From: Effrenium voratum
Taxonomy: Eukaryota > Sar > Dinophyceae > Suessiales > Symbiodiniaceae
NCBI GenBank assembly: GCA_963377175.1
Contig: CAUJNA010000522.1
Location: 77,001-141,000 of the forward strand
Direction: 5' to 3'
Length of the DNA stretch: 64,000 bases
The notes beneath the pieces were generated by a model. That model had not been told where the DNA came from. It made no database searches and was given only the letters and a program-made list of their open reading frames with translations. Position 1 is the first letter of the stretch. Each line of letters begins with the position of its first letter. Positions 63,190-64,000 of the stretch are shown here, piece after piece. The position numbers were made by a program, and so were the translations under genes.

Positions 63190-63700
63190 AAGAGATTCTT
63201 AATAGAGTCACCAGCATGGAGATGTCAGCATGGAGATACTTGCGCAGAGTCACCAGCATGGAGATACTTGCACAGAGGCACCAGCATAGAGTCACCAGCA
63301 TAGAGTTACTTGCGCAGAGCCAAGCGCATAGGGCCAAGTGCTCAGCGCGAAGTGCAAAGAGCAAGGTGCAAGGAGCCAAGTGCACAGAGCTAAGTGCACA
63401 GAGCCAGTGCAAAGAGCGAAGTGCATCGAGCCAGGTGCATAGAGCCAAGTGCGTATTAGGTGCATAGAGCTAAGCTAAGCTAGGTGTAGAGGCTCGGCGT
63501 TAGCAGCTGTGTAAGCTAGGTTAAGTAAGTTAGGTTAAGCGCTTAACGCGCGGGAAAGAAAGAGAAAGAGCTCGAGTATCTCCCTGCTGGTAACTCTGTG
63601 CAAGCTACTCTGTGTTAGTAAATCTGCGCGAGTATCGCCATGCTGGTATCTCCATGCTGGTCAACTTGCGCAGAGTAGCTGCGCAAGTCGACCAAGAGCT
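63190..63700. repeat. Short degenerate repeats (CACCAGCATGGAGATACTTG; GCCAAGTGCACAGAG)
   Basis: Units of CACCAGCATGGAGATACTTGC occur about four times to 63310. Units of GAGCCAAGTGCACAGAGC occur about eight times to 63460. A GTTAGGTTAAG stretch is near 63515-63540. Reverse-oriented relatives of the first unit (ATCTCCATGCTGGT) appear at 63638-63661. No gene is seen. Confidence 0.75.
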
Positions 63701-63775
63701 CCGCACGGAAGAACCCTTCGCAATGCGTTCGGGGAAAAAATCTAACAACCCCTTCCTGTCGGGTGGGGAAGAACA

Positions 63776-63806
63776 ACATCAGCAGCAGCAGCAGCAACAA
63801 CAACAA

Positions 63807-63843
<37 letters not shown>

Positions 63844-64000
63844 AACAACAACAACAACAACCACAACCACAACAACAACAACAACAACAACAACAACCGC
63901 AACAACAACAACAACAAGAACAACAACAAGAACAACAACAAAGAGAACAACAACACATAGAACAACAACCAACAACAACCAACAACAACTAACAACAAAT
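63776..64000. repeat. (CAG)n/(CAA)n microsatellite running off the window
   Basis: (CAG)5 passes into CAACAA with CGACAACGACAA and CAAGAACAA variants to the window end. A frame from 63612 translates it as poly-Gln, but nothing upstream supports a gene. Confidence 0.9.

Noticed and set aside
62210..63467. Long frames on both strands (270, 219, 214, 195 residues)
   Set aside because: Translations of the ~73-bp minisatellite. The ARATLCGDRR- and RAGTPKNAK-like peptides repeat with the DNA unit.
63612..63998. Poly-Gln and poly-Leu/Val frames at the window end
   Set aside because: Microsatellite translation with no supporting upstream coding sequence.

Overview
The window looks like dinoflagellate nuclear DNA, most likely from a Symbiodiniaceae-like alga. 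Three things point that way: LTRs carrying a sequence close to the dinoflagellate spliced leader, a cargo protein with the MKRPAA-type start common in dinoflagellates, and decayed Ty1/copia elements surrounded by sparse, intron-broken coding sequence. No bacterial features are present (no operons, Shine-Dalgarno sites or rRNA).

Layout. 1-1.26 kb is ATC-rich tandem repeat. 1.26-5.15 kb is mostly non-coding, with a decayed transposase-like pseudogene and microsatellites. 5.15-55.8 kb is a set of nested mobile elements. The host is a decayed plus-strand Copia element (family B, about 6 kb once insertions are removed; LTRs 5152-5411 and 55563-55821). It is interrupted twice by a second, much larger minus-strand Copia family. 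Copy A (6637 to about 33107) is decayed and 5'-truncated. Copy C (34814-52909, 18,096 bp) is nearly intact, with TG...CA LTRs of 350 and 348 bp that are almost identical and a perfect 5-bp target duplication (TCTTT). Copy A is itself split by a 13,208-bp DNA transposon (10713-23920) with inverted termini starting CCAATAGAC and a 4-bp duplication (GAAC).

The large Copia family. Copy C encodes coiled coil, gag, two CCCH fingers, aspartic protease, integrase, reverse transcriptase, RNase H, a methyltransferase-like domain and then a 2,316-residue region. That last region contains a convincing Tpt1/KptA RNA 2'-phosphotransferase domain. Copy A shows that these were probably once one continuous polyprotein of about 5,500 residues. 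The unrelated family B element has its own KptA-like remnant between RNase H and its 3' LTR. A Tpt1/KptA-like enzyme in two distinct Copia families is the most striking finding here.

The 13.2-kb DNA transposon carries a two-exon transposase-like gene and at least five other genes: a Lys/Gly-rich protein, an RRM-like Arg/Pro-rich protein, a small Lys-rich protein, a protein-kinase-fold gene on the minus strand, and an MKRPAA-type protein. Arrays of a CCTTGAGAGACA-like repeat lie between the genes, subterminal iterons lie at the ends, and an internal 3.4-kb cassette is bounded by a ~145-bp inverted repeat.

55.8-64 kb contains a putative minus-strand multi-exon gene (56.2-59.2 kb) of unknown function, then largely featureless DNA, a ~73-bp minisatellite (62.39-63.15 kb) and a CAA microsatellite at the end.
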